A stretch of 64,000 nucleotides of DNA, from contig NZ_CP006644.1 in assembly GCF_000512205.2 (NCBI RefSeq), forward strand, positions 4,292,501 through 4,356,500. Reading direction: 5' to 3'. This document shows, piece by piece, positions 54,617 to 63,192 of the stretch; the stretch's first letter is position 1; every line of letters starts with the position of its first letter. The stretch is from Sphingomonas sanxanigenens DSM 19645 = NX02 (GTDB taxonomy: Bacteria; Pseudomonadota; Alphaproteobacteria; Sphingomonadales; Sphingomonadaceae). A program made the translations under genes and the position numbers. The notes beneath the pieces are model-generated. The model ran no database searches. It saw only the letters and a list, made by a program, of their open reading frames with translations, and was not told the origin of the DNA.

Positions 54617-57164
54617 CCGCCGTCCGCCATTCCGCCAGCACGGCGAAGGCATTGCCCGGTCGCTGGACCGCGCGCCGGCGCTGCCGCTGCAGCCCGCGCC
54701 AAACCCAGCGCGGGCCGGTGCGGCCGTCGTCCGCGGCATCCGCGGGGCGGAAGCCCAGCGCCAGCATCAGTTGCGCGAAACTCGGCGGGCGCAGCCCCAG
54801 CGATGTCGCGAGCCCCGGATCGGGGCTGAACGGCGCGCGTCCGCCGCCATCGCCGCCGGTGCGCGCATCATGCGCGATCCGCGCCAGCCGCTCGGCAAGG
54901 TCGATGCGCAGCATCTGCGCGCCGAGCGGGCGATAGCCGGCGCGCACCGCCGCCTCGAACCGCATCGGATCGCCGGGCGTCGCAACCGCCGCGGCGCCCG
55001 CCTGCGGCAGTTCGGGCATGTCACTGCCCTCGCTCGCCGCGAGCAGCGCCAGCCGCCAGCGCGCCGCCTCGGGCTTCAGCAACACCGGGCAGAAGATGTC
55101 GAGCGTGCCGATCTTCACACCCAGCCGCCCCGCCTGCTGGCGCATCGTGCGATCGAGCCCGGCCACCGTCGCGTCGAGATCGGCGCGCGCGGCTATACCG
55201 CCGGCGTCGGCAAGCGGCGCATAGAGTGCGCGGATCTGCGGCGGCACCTGCGGGTCGCGCGCCGCCGCCGCCAGCGCGGTCACGGGCTTCAGGTGGCGTC
55301 GCGTCTGCGCCTGCAGCCAGCCCGCCAGCCGTTCGGTCACCGCCGAGCGGTCATCGGCGGAGAGCGCGTCGAGCGCCTTGTAGAGGCGGACATGCGGCTG
55401 CAGCAACCCCCTGCCCTTTTCCAGCCGCGCGACGATATCGCCGCGCCAGAAGATTGCGACCGGGCGACCGACATCGGTGGCGAGCATGAGTTCCTCGTCG
55501 GGCGCTGCGGCAAGCTGTGTCGCGCGGCGCGACAATTCCCCGCCCAGCCGCCGCTCCGCCGCCGCCATCAGGCGCTTCATGTCACCATGCCGCGCCTGAT
55601 GATCGACCCGGAAGCGGAAACCTTCGAGGTGACCGATATGCTCGCCGCCCACCAGCACCGCGCCATCCGCCTCGACGGTCACCGGCAGCGCGTCATGCCC
55701 CTTGGCGCCGAGATCGCGCATCAGCACCGAGGTGCGGCGATCGACGAAGCGCTGCGTCAGCCGCTGGTGGAGCGCATCGCTGAGCTTTTCCTCCAGCGTG
55801 CGCGTGCGGTCCGCCCAGCGGCCGGGTTCAGCCAGCCAGTCGGCGCGGTGCGCGATATAGGCCCAGGTGCGTGCGGCCGCGATCCGGTCGGCGATCGCCT
55901 CGACATCGCCCTGCACATTGTCGAGCCGGGCGATCTCGTCGGCGAACCAGGTAGCGGGGATATGCCCCTGCCCCTCGCTCAGATGGCCGTAGATGCGGCT
56001 GACCAGCCGGCTGTGCGCCTCCGCGCCGGTCTTGCGGAAATCGGGCAGGCCGCAGGCGGCCCACAGCCGGCGGACGGCGCGCTCGCCGCGGGCGCGGGCG
56101 CCGACATAGGGTTCGGCCGCCAGCCGCTTGAGCACCGCCAGGTCCACCGCCTGCGGTGCCGCGCGCAGCTGCGGCCGTTCGGGCCGCGCCTCCAGCGCCT
56201 CGATCAGCCGATCCACGCTCGCCATGTCGGGATCGCCGTCGCGCCAGAACAGATGGTCGAGCGGCGGGAAGCGATGCTCCTCGATCGCCTCGATATCCTC
56301 GGGCAGGAAGCGCCGCGTCTCATTCCCCTCCAGCGCGAGCTCGCCGAACGTGCCGTCGCGCTGGTGGCGCCCGGCGCGGCCGGCGATCTGCGCCATTTCG
56401 GCCAAGGTCAGCCGGCGGCGGCGGCGCCCGTCGAACTTGGAGAGCGAGGCGAAGGCGACATGCGCCACATCCATGTTCAGGCCCATGCCGATCGCATCGG
56501 TGGCGACGAGATAGTCGACCTCGCCCGCCTGATACATCGCGACCTGGGCGTTGCGGGTGCGCGGGGAAAGCGCGCCCATCACCACCGCTGCGCCGCCGCG
56601 CGTCCGCCGCAGCATCTCCGCCACGGCATAGACTTCCTCCGCGCTGAACGCGACGACCACCGAGCGCTTGGGCAGCCGGCTGAGCTTCTTTGCGCCGGCA
56701 TAGCTGAGCGTGGAGAAGCGCGGCCGGGTGATGATCTCGGCATCGCGCACGAGCGCGCGGATCATCGGCCGCATGCTCTCGGAGCCGAGGATCATCGTCT
56801 CTTCGCGCCCGCGCGCATGGAGCAGCCGGTCGGTGAATACATGGCCGCGCTCGGGATCGGCGCCGAGCTGCGATTCGTCGAGCGCGACGAAGGCGAAATC
56901 GCGCTCCATCGGCATCGATTCGGCGGTGGAGAGGAACCAGCGCGCACCCTCGGGCACGATCTTCTCCTCGCCGGTGATCAGCGCGACTTCCCTGGGCCCC
57001 TTGATCGCGACGACGCGGTCATAAACCTCTCGCGCCAGCAGCCGCAGCGGAAAGCCGATCATTCCCGACGAATGGCCGCACAGGCGCTCCACCGCGAGGT
57101 GGGTCTTGCCGGTATTGGTGGGCCCCAGCACGGCGGTCACAGCCGATCGGGCGAACGCGCTCAT
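54606..57164 (-). CDS. SUV3-like superfamily 2 RNA helicase
   Basis: An 852-residue SF2 helicase resembling mitochondrial SUV3 and its alphaproteobacterial homologues. The Walker A is GPTNTGKT at residues 14-21, the DExx box is ALDESQLG, and further motifs are VVAFSAEEVYAVAE, ATDAIGMGLNMDV and QIAGRAGR. A long C-terminal accessory region follows, with Ala/Arg-rich helices. In mitochondria the family unwinds RNA for the degradosome. The ATG at 57164 is chosen because the Walker region starts within about 13 residues, as in relatives; upstream in-frame residues are not conserved in character. Confidence 0.9.
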   Translation of the reverse strand: MSAFARSAVTAVLGPTNTGKTHLAVERLCGHSSGMIGFPLRLLAREVYDRVVAIKGPREVALITGEEKIVPEGARWFLSTAESMPMERDFAFVALDESQLGADPERGHVFTDRLLHARGREETMILGSESMRPMIRALVRDAEIITRPRFSTLSYAGAKKLSRLPKRSVVVAFSAEEVYAVAEMLRRTRGGAAVVMGALSPRTRNAQVAMYQAGEVDYLVATDAIGMGLNMDVAHVAFASLSKFDGRRRRRLTLAEMAQIAGRAGRHQRDGTFGELALEGNETRRFLPEDIEAIEEHRFPPLDHLFWRDGDPDMASVDRLIEALEARPERPQLRAAPQAVDLAVLKRLAAEPYVGARARGERAVRRLWAACGLPDFRKTGAEAHSRLVSRIYGHLSEGQGHIPATWFADEIARLDNVQGDVEAIADRIAAARTWAYIAHRADWLAEPGRWADRTRTLEEKLSDALHQRLTQRFVDRRTSVLMRDLGAKGHDALPVTVEADGAVLVGGEHIGHLEGFRFRVDHQARHGDMKRLMAAAERRLGGELSRRATQLAAAPDEELMLATDVGRPVAIFWRGDIVARLEKGRGLLQPHVRLYKALDALSADDRSAVTERLAGWLQAQTRRHLKPVTALAAAARDPQVPPQIRALYAPLADAGGIAARADLDATVAGLDRTMRQQAGRLGVKIGTLDIFCPVLLKPEAARWRLALLAASEGSDMPELPQAGAAAVATPGDPMRFEAAVRAGYRPLGAQMLRIDLAERLARIAHDARTGGDGGGRAPFSPDPGLATSLGLRPPSFAQLMLALGFRPADAADDGRTGPRWVWRGLQRQRRRAVQRPGNAFAVLAEWRTADGH

Positions 57165-57547
57165 GGATCGATAGATCGTGCCGATCGGCCTCAGGCGCAA
57201 GCGGCGATTTCCCGGCGCCGCCTCGGGTCGGTCCGCTGATCGGTCGGCCAGTCGCTCTCAACGGGCAACGCACCGGCAGAGACGAAATCCCCCGGATCGG
57301 CGCGGGGATGGATGTCCACCGTCTTGCCCGCCGGCTGCGCAACCCTGACGGAGGCCTCGTTCGGCGACCGGCGAGGGAGGCGGTGATGAATTGTTTCCAC
57401 CTCAACGCCGGAAATGTCCGCAGCATGACAAACCGTTGCTATGCAGAAGCGGTGAGCGGTAACAACGGAGGCCAGGTTGACCACGGGTTTCACCCTACCT
57501 ACCTCGCGGCGCATGACAACGCCATCGAGCTGCGTATATATCCGCTG
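57165..57547. other. Divergent intergenic region without a supported gene
   Basis: The 383 bases between the helicase and response-regulator genes have open frames on both strands, but none shows a recognisable domain or a plausible ribosome binding site. TTGACC at about 57477-57482 on the plus strand has no good -10 partner at standard spacing. The response-regulator promoter is probably here. No repeat is seen. Confidence 0.45.
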
Positions 57548-58258
57548 ATGACCTCGCCGAACATCGTCCTCGTCGAAGACGATCCGCCATTGCGGACGCT
57601 CACCGCGCGCGCGCTTCAGGAAAATGGTTATCGGGTGCAGACCGCATCGTCCGCGCCCGAGATGTGGATCGCGTTCGAGAACGGCCATGTCGATCTCCTG
57701 CTGCTCGATATCATGCTGCCGGGCACCAACGGCATCGACCTGTGCCGCGAGATCCGCCGCCGCAGCGACGTGCCGATCATCTTCATCAGCGCGAAGAACA
57801 GCGAGGCCGATCGCGTGATCGGCCTGGAACTTGGCGCCGACGATTATCTCGCCAAGCCCTTCGGCGCGCGCGAGTTGGTGGCGCGCGTCCGCGCCGTCCT
57901 GCGCCGCGGCGGGCTGGAGCGCCAGCCGTCCGGCCCGCGCGACAATGAGGACAAGTTCGACGGCTGGGCCGTCAACTATCCGCGGCGCGAGTTGAAGTCG
58001 CCCGACGGCGCGGTCGTGCCGTTGACCGGTGCCGAATTCGACCTGCTGGCGAGTTTTCTCGGCCAGCCGCAGCGCGTGATCGCGCGCGAACGGCTGATCG
58101 AATTGTCGCGCACGCGGCTGGGCGATTCGTCCGACCGCAGCATCGACGTTCTCGTCAGCCGGCTGCGCCGCAAGCTTTCGACCGAGGACAAACCGGCGCC
58201 GATCGTCACCGTGCGCGGCGTAGGCTATATGTTCAACGCCACGGTCGAACGCAGCTGA
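57548..58258 (+). CDS. OmpR-family response regulator
   Basis: A 236-residue regulator. The receiver domain has Glu10-Asp11-Asp12, the phosphorylated Asp54 (LLLDIMLPG) and Lys in DDYLAKPFG. The winged-helix output domain carries PLTGAEFDLLASFLGQPQRVIARERLIEL and VSRLRRKL with GVGYMF near the end. It is followed after 65 bases by its partner histidine kinase. The target genes are unknown; the carbonic anhydrase-SulP operon is directly downstream and is a candidate (inference). The ATG at 57548 is the family start. Confidence 0.92.
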   Translation: MTSPNIVLVEDDPPLRTLTARALQENGYRVQTASSAPEMWIAFENGHVDLLLLDIMLPGTNGIDLCREIRRRSDVPIIFISAKNSEADRVIGLELGADDYLAKPFGARELVARVRAVLRRGGLERQPSGPRDNEDKFDGWAVNYPRRELKSPDGAVVPLTGAEFDLLASFLGQPQRVIARERLIELSRTRLGDSSDRSIDVLVSRLRRKLSTEDKPAPIVTVRGVGYMFNATVERS

Positions 58259-58323
58259 ACCGCTGGCGCGATCGGCGGCGCGGCATTACCGGTCGCACAG
58301 CGCAACAATCCGGTTATCATCCC

Positions 58324-59643
58324 GTGTTCGGAACGACCCGGCATCATCTGGGCCTGCTAGGCCGGATCCTCGCGATCCTTCTGCTGACCGTCGTCATCGA
58401 GTTCGGTGCCAGCACGGTGCTGTACGAACGCGCCGCGCGCCTGTCGCTGCGCGAGGACGAGGCCCGGCGCCTCGCCGAGCATCTCGTGATCGCACACAAG
58501 CTGATGGACGAGCGGTCGTGGAAGCAGCGGCCGCAGATGGCGAGCGAGCTGACCACCGACCGCTATATCCTCAGCTGGGGGCCGACGCCGCTGGTGCCGC
58601 CGCCGCTGTCAGCCGAGCTGCGGGCGATGCGCCGCCAGATCGTCGCCTGGGAGCCCGAGCTGGCGAAGACCGACCTCAGGCTCAAGCTGCTCTCGCCCGG
58701 CCGCAAGGCGACGGTGAGCGGCGATCTCCGGCTGCCCGACGGCAGCTGGGTTCATTTCACCGCCAAGGGCCTCGTCCACAGCTGGGACCTCGCGTTCGGA
58801 CGCGTGCTGCTGGCGATGATCCCCGCGGTCGCGCTGCTGATCCTCGGCGCGCTGCTGATCCGCCGCGCGCTCAGCCCGTTGCGCCGGCTCGCGCATGCGA
58901 CCGAGCGAATCGGCCTGGGCGAGGAAGTGCTGGTCCGCGAGACCGGCACCTTCGAGGTGCGCGACGTGATCCGCGCGTTCAACGCGATGCAGTTGCGCAT
59001 CCACCGCCTTATCGACGAGCGCACCGAGGCGCTGGCCGCGGTCGGCCACGATATCCGCACCCCGATCGCCCGCCTGCAGCTCCGGCTCGATTCGGTCCGC
59101 GACGAGCAGATCCGCGAGGCGATCCAGGGCGATCTCGACGAAATGGACGGCATGATTGCCTCGCTGCTCGCGTTCCTCGGCGGTGAGCGCGATCCCGAAC
59201 AACCGGTGCTGACCGACCTTGCCGTGCTCGCCGCGACGATCGCCGAGGAATGCGCGGATCGTGGCCATGATGCGAGCTACGAGGGGCCGGACCATCTGAA
59301 CTTCCGGCTCCGCCCGTTCAACATGCGCCGCGCGATCGGCAATCTCGTCGGCAATGCGCTGCGCTATGGCGAACGGTGCGTGGTTTCGGTCGCGATGGCG
59401 GAGCACGAGGTGCTGATCCGGGTCGATGACGAAGGCCCCGGCATCGCCGAGGACAAGATGGAGGAAGTGCTTCAGCCGTTCACCCGGCTCGATAGCGCGC
59501 GCCAGCGCGACACGCAGGGATTGGGGCTCGGCCTCGCGATCGTCGTGCGCGCGGTGGATCTGGAAAAGGGCCGCCTGACCCTGTCGAACCGGCCGGAAGG
59601 GGGCTTGCGCGCGGAAATCGCACTGCCCATCGCGCAGCAATAA
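58324..59643 (+). CDS. Sensor histidine kinase
   Basis: A 439-residue inner-membrane kinase paired with the upstream response regulator. Two transmembrane helices (about 11-33 and 160-180) frame a periplasmic domain of about 125 residues. A HAMP linker follows (RALSPLRRLAHATERIGLGEE), then the phosphorylated His242 (AVGHDIRTPIARLQ) and the ATP domain (N box NLVGNALRYGE, G1 DEGPGIAE, G2 GLGLGLAI). The start is GTG 58324; its ribosome binding site is weak, so translation may be coupled or low. Signal unknown. Confidence 0.9.
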   Translation: MFGTTRHHLGLLGRILAILLLTVVIEFGASTVLYERAARLSLREDEARRLAEHLVIAHKLMDERSWKQRPQMASELTTDRYILSWGPTPLVPPPLSAELRAMRRQIVAWEPELAKTDLRLKLLSPGRKATVSGDLRLPDGSWVHFTAKGLVHSWDLAFGRVLLAMIPAVALLILGALLIRRALSPLRRLAHATERIGLGEEVLVRETGTFEVRDVIRAFNAMQLRIHRLIDERTEALAAVGHDIRTPIARLQLRLDSVRDEQIREAIQGDLDEMDGMIASLLAFLGGERDPEQPVLTDLAVLAATIAEECADRGHDASYEGPDHLNFRLRPFNMRRAIGNLVGNALRYGERCVVSVAMAEHEVLIRVDDEGPGIAEDKMEEVLQPFTRLDSARQRDTQGLGLGLAIVVRAVDLEKGRLTLSNRPEGGLRAEIALPIAQQ

Positions 59644-59734
59644 TTCTTAACGCTACCGCTGCGTCGCAGCAAAGCCGGTTTCCTAGCTCCATGGCAAGGC
59701 GCGCGCACCGCGCGCAAGCCAATGGAGAACACTC

Positions 59735-60430
59735 ATGAACGACGTCATCGGGCGCGTATTCAGCTTTGAGAAGCAGGTCTACCAGACCAAGCAGGCGCTT
59801 TATTCCCGTCTTGCCGACCATGGCCAGAGCCCCAAGGCCCTCATGATCTCCTGCGCCGATTCGCGGGTGGTTCCCGAAGAGATCATCCAGGCCCAGCCGG
59901 GTGACCTGTTCGTCTGCCGCAACGCCGGCAACATCGTCCCCCCCTTCTCGCAGGCCAATGGTGGCGTCTCCTCCACCGTCGAATATGCGGTGATGGTGCT
60001 CGGCGTGACCGATATCATCGTCTGCGGCCATTCCGACTGCGGCGCGATGAAGGCGCTGGGCGACGACGTCACGCTCGCGAAGATGCCCAACGTCGCCGCA
60101 TGGCTGCGCCACTCGTCGGCCGCGCATCATGTCGTGACGCAGGGCTATCCGGAACTCACCCGCCCGGAGCAGGTGCGCGCCGTCTCGCTCGAGAATGTCG
60201 TCGCGCAGCTCGCCCATCTCCGCACGCATCCGTCGGTCGCCGCCGGCATCGCCCGCGGCGAAATCTCGCTGCATGGCTGGTTCGTCGACATTCATGCCGG
60301 CCAGGTTCTGGCGCTCGACGGGGAGAGCGGCCGCTTCGTGCAGCTCGACCACGAGAAGCCGCTGCCGGTTGCGCTGCCGGCGCGTCAGCGCCTCGCGTCC
60401 GACGTCATTTACGCCCAGGCCGCGGAATGA
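59735..60430 (+). CDS. Beta-class carbonic anhydrase
   Basis: A 231-residue enzyme interconverting CO2 and bicarbonate. The zinc ligands are Cys40, His99 and Cys102 with the Asp42-Arg44 dyad (SCADSRVVP and CGHSDCGAMKAL), the pattern of the active open-site type. The C-terminal SGRFVQLD is typical of the clade. Its stop codon overlaps the SulP start (ATGA), so the two are translationally coupled. Together they likely supply bicarbonate for growth (inference). Confidence 0.94.
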   Translation: MNDVIGRVFSFEKQVYQTKQALYSRLADHGQSPKALMISCADSRVVPEEIIQAQPGDLFVCRNAGNIVPPFSQANGGVSSTVEYAVMVLGVTDIIVCGHSDCGAMKALGDDVTLAKMPNVAAWLRHSSAAHHVVTQGYPELTRPEQVRAVSLENVVAQLAHLRTHPSVAAGIARGEISLHGWFVDIHAGQVLALDGESGRFVQLDHEKPLPVALPARQRLASDVIYAQAAE

Positions 60431-61947
60431 GCACCGCTGCCTCCATGTTCGCGGGCAAGACGATGGGGCGGGATCTCACCGCCTCCATCGTCGTGTTCCT
60501 CGTGGCGATGCCCCTCTGCATGGGCATCGCCGTCGCCTCGGGCGTCCCGCCTGAAAAGGGTCTGATCACTGGCATCATCGGCGGCATCGTCGTCGGCCTG
60601 CTCGCCGGTTCGCCACTGCAGGTCAGCGGCCCCGCCGCCGGCCTCGCAGTGATCGTGTTCGAGATCGTCCAGGAGCAGGGCCTCTCGGCGCTTGGGCCGA
60701 TCCTCGTGCTCGCCGGCCTGTTCCAGATCGCCGCCGGCCTGTTCAAGCTCGGCGGCTGGTTCCGCGCGATCTCGCCCGCCGTGGTCCATGGCATGCTCGC
60801 CGGCATCGGCGCGCTGATCGTGATCGGTCAGTTCCACGTGCTGTTCGACGCCAAGCCGCTGTCGAGCGGTCTCGAAAATCTGGCAGCGATGCCGGGCCGC
60901 GTTCTCGGACTGTCGCCCAGCAACATCGAGGCGACCGAACTCGCCCTGCTGATCGGCCTGCTGACCATCGGCGCGATGGTCGGCTGGGAAAAGCTCCGCC
61001 CGCGGTCGATGCGGCTGGTGCCGGGCGCGCTGGTCGGCGTCGTCGTCGCCACCGTCGTCACCGTCGCGCTCGGCCTCGGCGTCGCCAAGGTGGACGTGCC
61101 GGCCTCGATCTTCGCTGCGGTCGACACGCCCGGCGAAGGGTTCCTCGCCACCCTGCTCTCGCCGAGCGTGATCGTCACAGCGATCGCCATCGCCTTCATC
61201 GCCAGCGCCGAGACCCTGCTGTCGGCCGCCGCGGTCGATCGCATGCATGACGGTGTCCGCACCAACTACGACAAGGAATTGTGGGCGCAGGGCGTCGGCA
61301 ACATGCTGTGCGGCGTCGCCGGCTCGCTGCCGATGACGGGCGTCATCGTCCGCTCGTCGGCCAACGTCCAGGCCGGTGCCGTCACCCGCATGTCGGCGAT
61401 CATGCACGGCGTATGGATCCTCGGCTTCGTCGCACTGCTGCCCTGGCTGCTGCGCGCGATCCCGATGGCATCGCTGGGTGCGATCCTCGTCGTCACCGGC
61501 TGGCGCCTGGTGAGCCTGAGCCATGTGAAGCACCTGTTCAGCCATTATGGCGCGATGCCGGTGGTGATCTGGCTGGCGACCTTCGTCATGGTCGTCGCGA
61601 CCGACCTGCTGACCGGCGTGCTCGTCGGCCTCGGTCTCTCGCTGGTCGAACTGGCGCCCAACCTGCGCCGCCTGCGCCTGCGGGTGAACACCGACCATCA
61701 GCCCGAAGCGAGCCACATGTCGCTGGACGGCGCGGCGACCTTCGTCACGCTGCCCAAGCTCAGCAAGGCGCTCGACGCCCTGCCCGAAGACAAGCCGGCG
61801 AAGATCGACTTCGCCCGGGTGTCGGCGGTGGACCACACCGTCGCCGAGATGCTCTCCGACTGGCTGCAGCGCAAGCGCCGCAGCGGCATGTCGATCGAGT
61901 TCGCGGGTGCGCCTGGTGCACTGCGGCATCTCAACAACACTCATTGA
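60427..61947 (+). CDS. SulP-family inorganic anion transporter
   Basis: A 506-residue transporter with about 11-14 membrane segments. It has the SulP signature region with VAMPLCMGIAVASGVPPEKGLITGIIGG near residues 26-50, and later VHGMLAGIGALIVIGQ and AETLLSAAAVDRMHDG. Residues from about 420 form a short STAS-like domain. SulP members carry sulfate, bicarbonate or C4 acids. Coupling to a carbonic anhydrase suggests bicarbonate, as in BicA-like pairs, but substrate selectivity is not readable. Its ATG overlaps the carbonic anhydrase stop. Confidence 0.9.
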   Translation: MSTAASMFAGKTMGRDLTASIVVFLVAMPLCMGIAVASGVPPEKGLITGIIGGIVVGLLAGSPLQVSGPAAGLAVIVFEIVQEQGLSALGPILVLAGLFQIAAGLFKLGGWFRAISPAVVHGMLAGIGALIVIGQFHVLFDAKPLSSGLENLAAMPGRVLGLSPSNIEATELALLIGLLTIGAMVGWEKLRPRSMRLVPGALVGVVVATVVTVALGLGVAKVDVPASIFAAVDTPGEGFLATLLSPSVIVTAIAIAFIASAETLLSAAAVDRMHDGVRTNYDKELWAQGVGNMLCGVAGSLPMTGVIVRSSANVQAGAVTRMSAIMHGVWILGFVALLPWLLRAIPMASLGAILVVTGWRLVSLSHVKHLFSHYGAMPVVIWLATFVMVVATDLLTGVLVGLGLSLVELAPNLRRLRLRVNTDHQPEASHMSLDGAATFVTLPKLSKALDALPEDKPAKIDFARVSAVDHTVAEMLSDWLQRKRRSGMSIEFAGAPGALRHLNNTH

Positions 61948-61971
61948 CCAAAACACCTCCGGGCCTGACCA

Positions 61972-62002
61972 GCAATGTTTTGCAATAAATCAGCAACATT
62001 GC
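61972..62002 (+). promoter_or_regulatory. 8-bp inverted repeat in an AT-rich patch upstream of the porin gene
   Basis: GCAATGTT (61972-61979) and AACATTGC (61995-62002) flank 15 bases, about 130 bases before the TorF porin start. The patch is clearly AT-richer than its surroundings. It could be an operator or part of a SulP terminator; there is no T tract. Confidence 0.35.
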
Positions 62003-62129
62003 AGTAAGGCTCGGAGGATATTTCGGGTGCGACCTGAGGCACCCGGCACGGCGTGTGGGCTTTGTCGGCGGATGAGGCCGGGACTTTGGGTACGCAGGAG
62101 GAACGTTCTCTCGGAAAGGGGAATGTTCC

Positions 62130-62951
62130 ATGATCAACCGTTTCGCCGTTGCAGCGCTGCTGATGTCGCTCTCGGCGCCCGCCTTCGCCCAGGAAGCCGC
62201 TGAAGAGCCGGCCGAACCCATCACCGTTTCGGGCAGCGTTGCGCTCGTTTCCGACTATCGCTTCCGCGGCGTCTCCCAGAGCGACAAGGAAATGGCGATC
62301 CAGGGCGGCATCACCGTCAGCCATGAAAGCGGCGCCTATGCCGGCACCTGGGGCTCCAACCTGTCCGGCTGGGGCACCTTCGGCGGCGCCAATATGGAAC
62401 TCGACCTGTTCGCGGGCTACAAGCTCGAAGTCGCCGAGGGCACGTCGCTGGACGTCGGCCTGACCTGGTACATGTATCCGGGCGGCTTTTCGAACACCGA
62501 CTTTGCCGAGCCCTTTGCGAAGCTCAGCAGCACGGTCGGACCGGCCAGCGTCCTCGTCGGCATCGCCTATGCGCCCAAGCAGGAAGCGCTGGGCAACTTC
62601 GAGCGGACCGTGAACAGCCGCGGCCAGAAGCAGGACAATCTGTACATCTGGGGTGACGTCTCGGGCGGCATTCCGGAGACCCCGCTGACGCTGAAGGGCC
62701 ATCTCGGCTATTCGAACGGCAACCCGGGCCTCGGCCCGAACGGCACGTCGCTCGCGCCGACCGGCGAATATCTCGACTGGCTGGTCGGTGCCGATCTGGC
62801 GCTGGGCCCGGTCGTGCTGGGCGTGGCCTATGTCGATACCGACATCACGAAGCGTGAATCGGCCTATCTGCAGCCCAACTTCTCCTCGACCAAGAACGGT
62901 TCCTCGATCGCGGCCAGCCAGGTCGTGTTCTCGATCAGCGCCGCCTTCTGA
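62130..62951 (+). CDS. TorF-family putative porin
   Basis: A 273-residue outer-membrane protein of the Gcw_chp/TorF group. The signal peptide (MINRFAVAALLMSLSAPAFAQ) is followed by an acidic stretch and ISVSG-like strands: ALVSDYRFRGVSQSDKEMAIQGGI, then alternating Gly/aromatic strands to VVFSISAAF with the terminal Phe of beta-barrels. Function is not established; related genes often sit near ammonium or solute transport. Nucleotides 62100-62129 can fold so that the likely ribosome binding site AAAGGGG lies in the loop and the start codon follows the stem. Confidence 0.88.
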   Translation: MINRFAVAALLMSLSAPAFAQEAAEEPAEPITVSGSVALVSDYRFRGVSQSDKEMAIQGGITVSHESGAYAGTWGSNLSGWGTFGGANMELDLFAGYKLEVAEGTSLDVGLTWYMYPGGFSNTDFAEPFAKLSSTVGPASVLVGIAYAPKQEALGNFERTVNSRGQKQDNLYIWGDVSGGIPETPLTLKGHLGYSNGNPGLGPNGTSLAPTGEYLDWLVGADLALGPVVLGVAYVDTDITKRESAYLQPNFSSTKNGSSIAASQVVFSISAAF

Positions 62952-62969
62952 TTCAGGCGTCGGCCTGAA

Positions 62970-63028
62970 CGGGCGGGAAGGATCGTCGCGCGCCGGCTGC
63001 CCCCGGCACCGGCGATCCTTCCCGCCCG
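62970..63028 (+). terminator. Long hairpin downstream of the porin gene
   Basis: A perfect 16-bp inverted repeat (62970-62985 and 63013-63028) with a 27-base loop begins 18 bases after the porin stop codon. No T tract follows, so it may terminate, protect the mRNA 3' end, or both. It also ends about 165 bases before the MFS start codon. Nothing else is seen in the 62952-63192 gap. Confidence 0.6.
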
Positions 63029-63192
63029 AGACGGGTTCGAAATTCGAGCGTTGCGGAAAGATATCGTAACGATCCAGCAATGTCGTGCTACGGCAAGGGG
63101 CGTGATGCTGATCCTCACCCCTTCGCCGATCGCGAACCGGCCTGGTCGGGCATGCAGCGCCCACCGGCCACTGCCAACCGAGTGATCCGGCC

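Noticed and set aside
57191-57688. Minus-strand frame of 165 codons between the helicase and the response regulator
   Set aside because: It extends into the response-regulator gene on the other strand, has no recognisable motif and no ribosome binding site.
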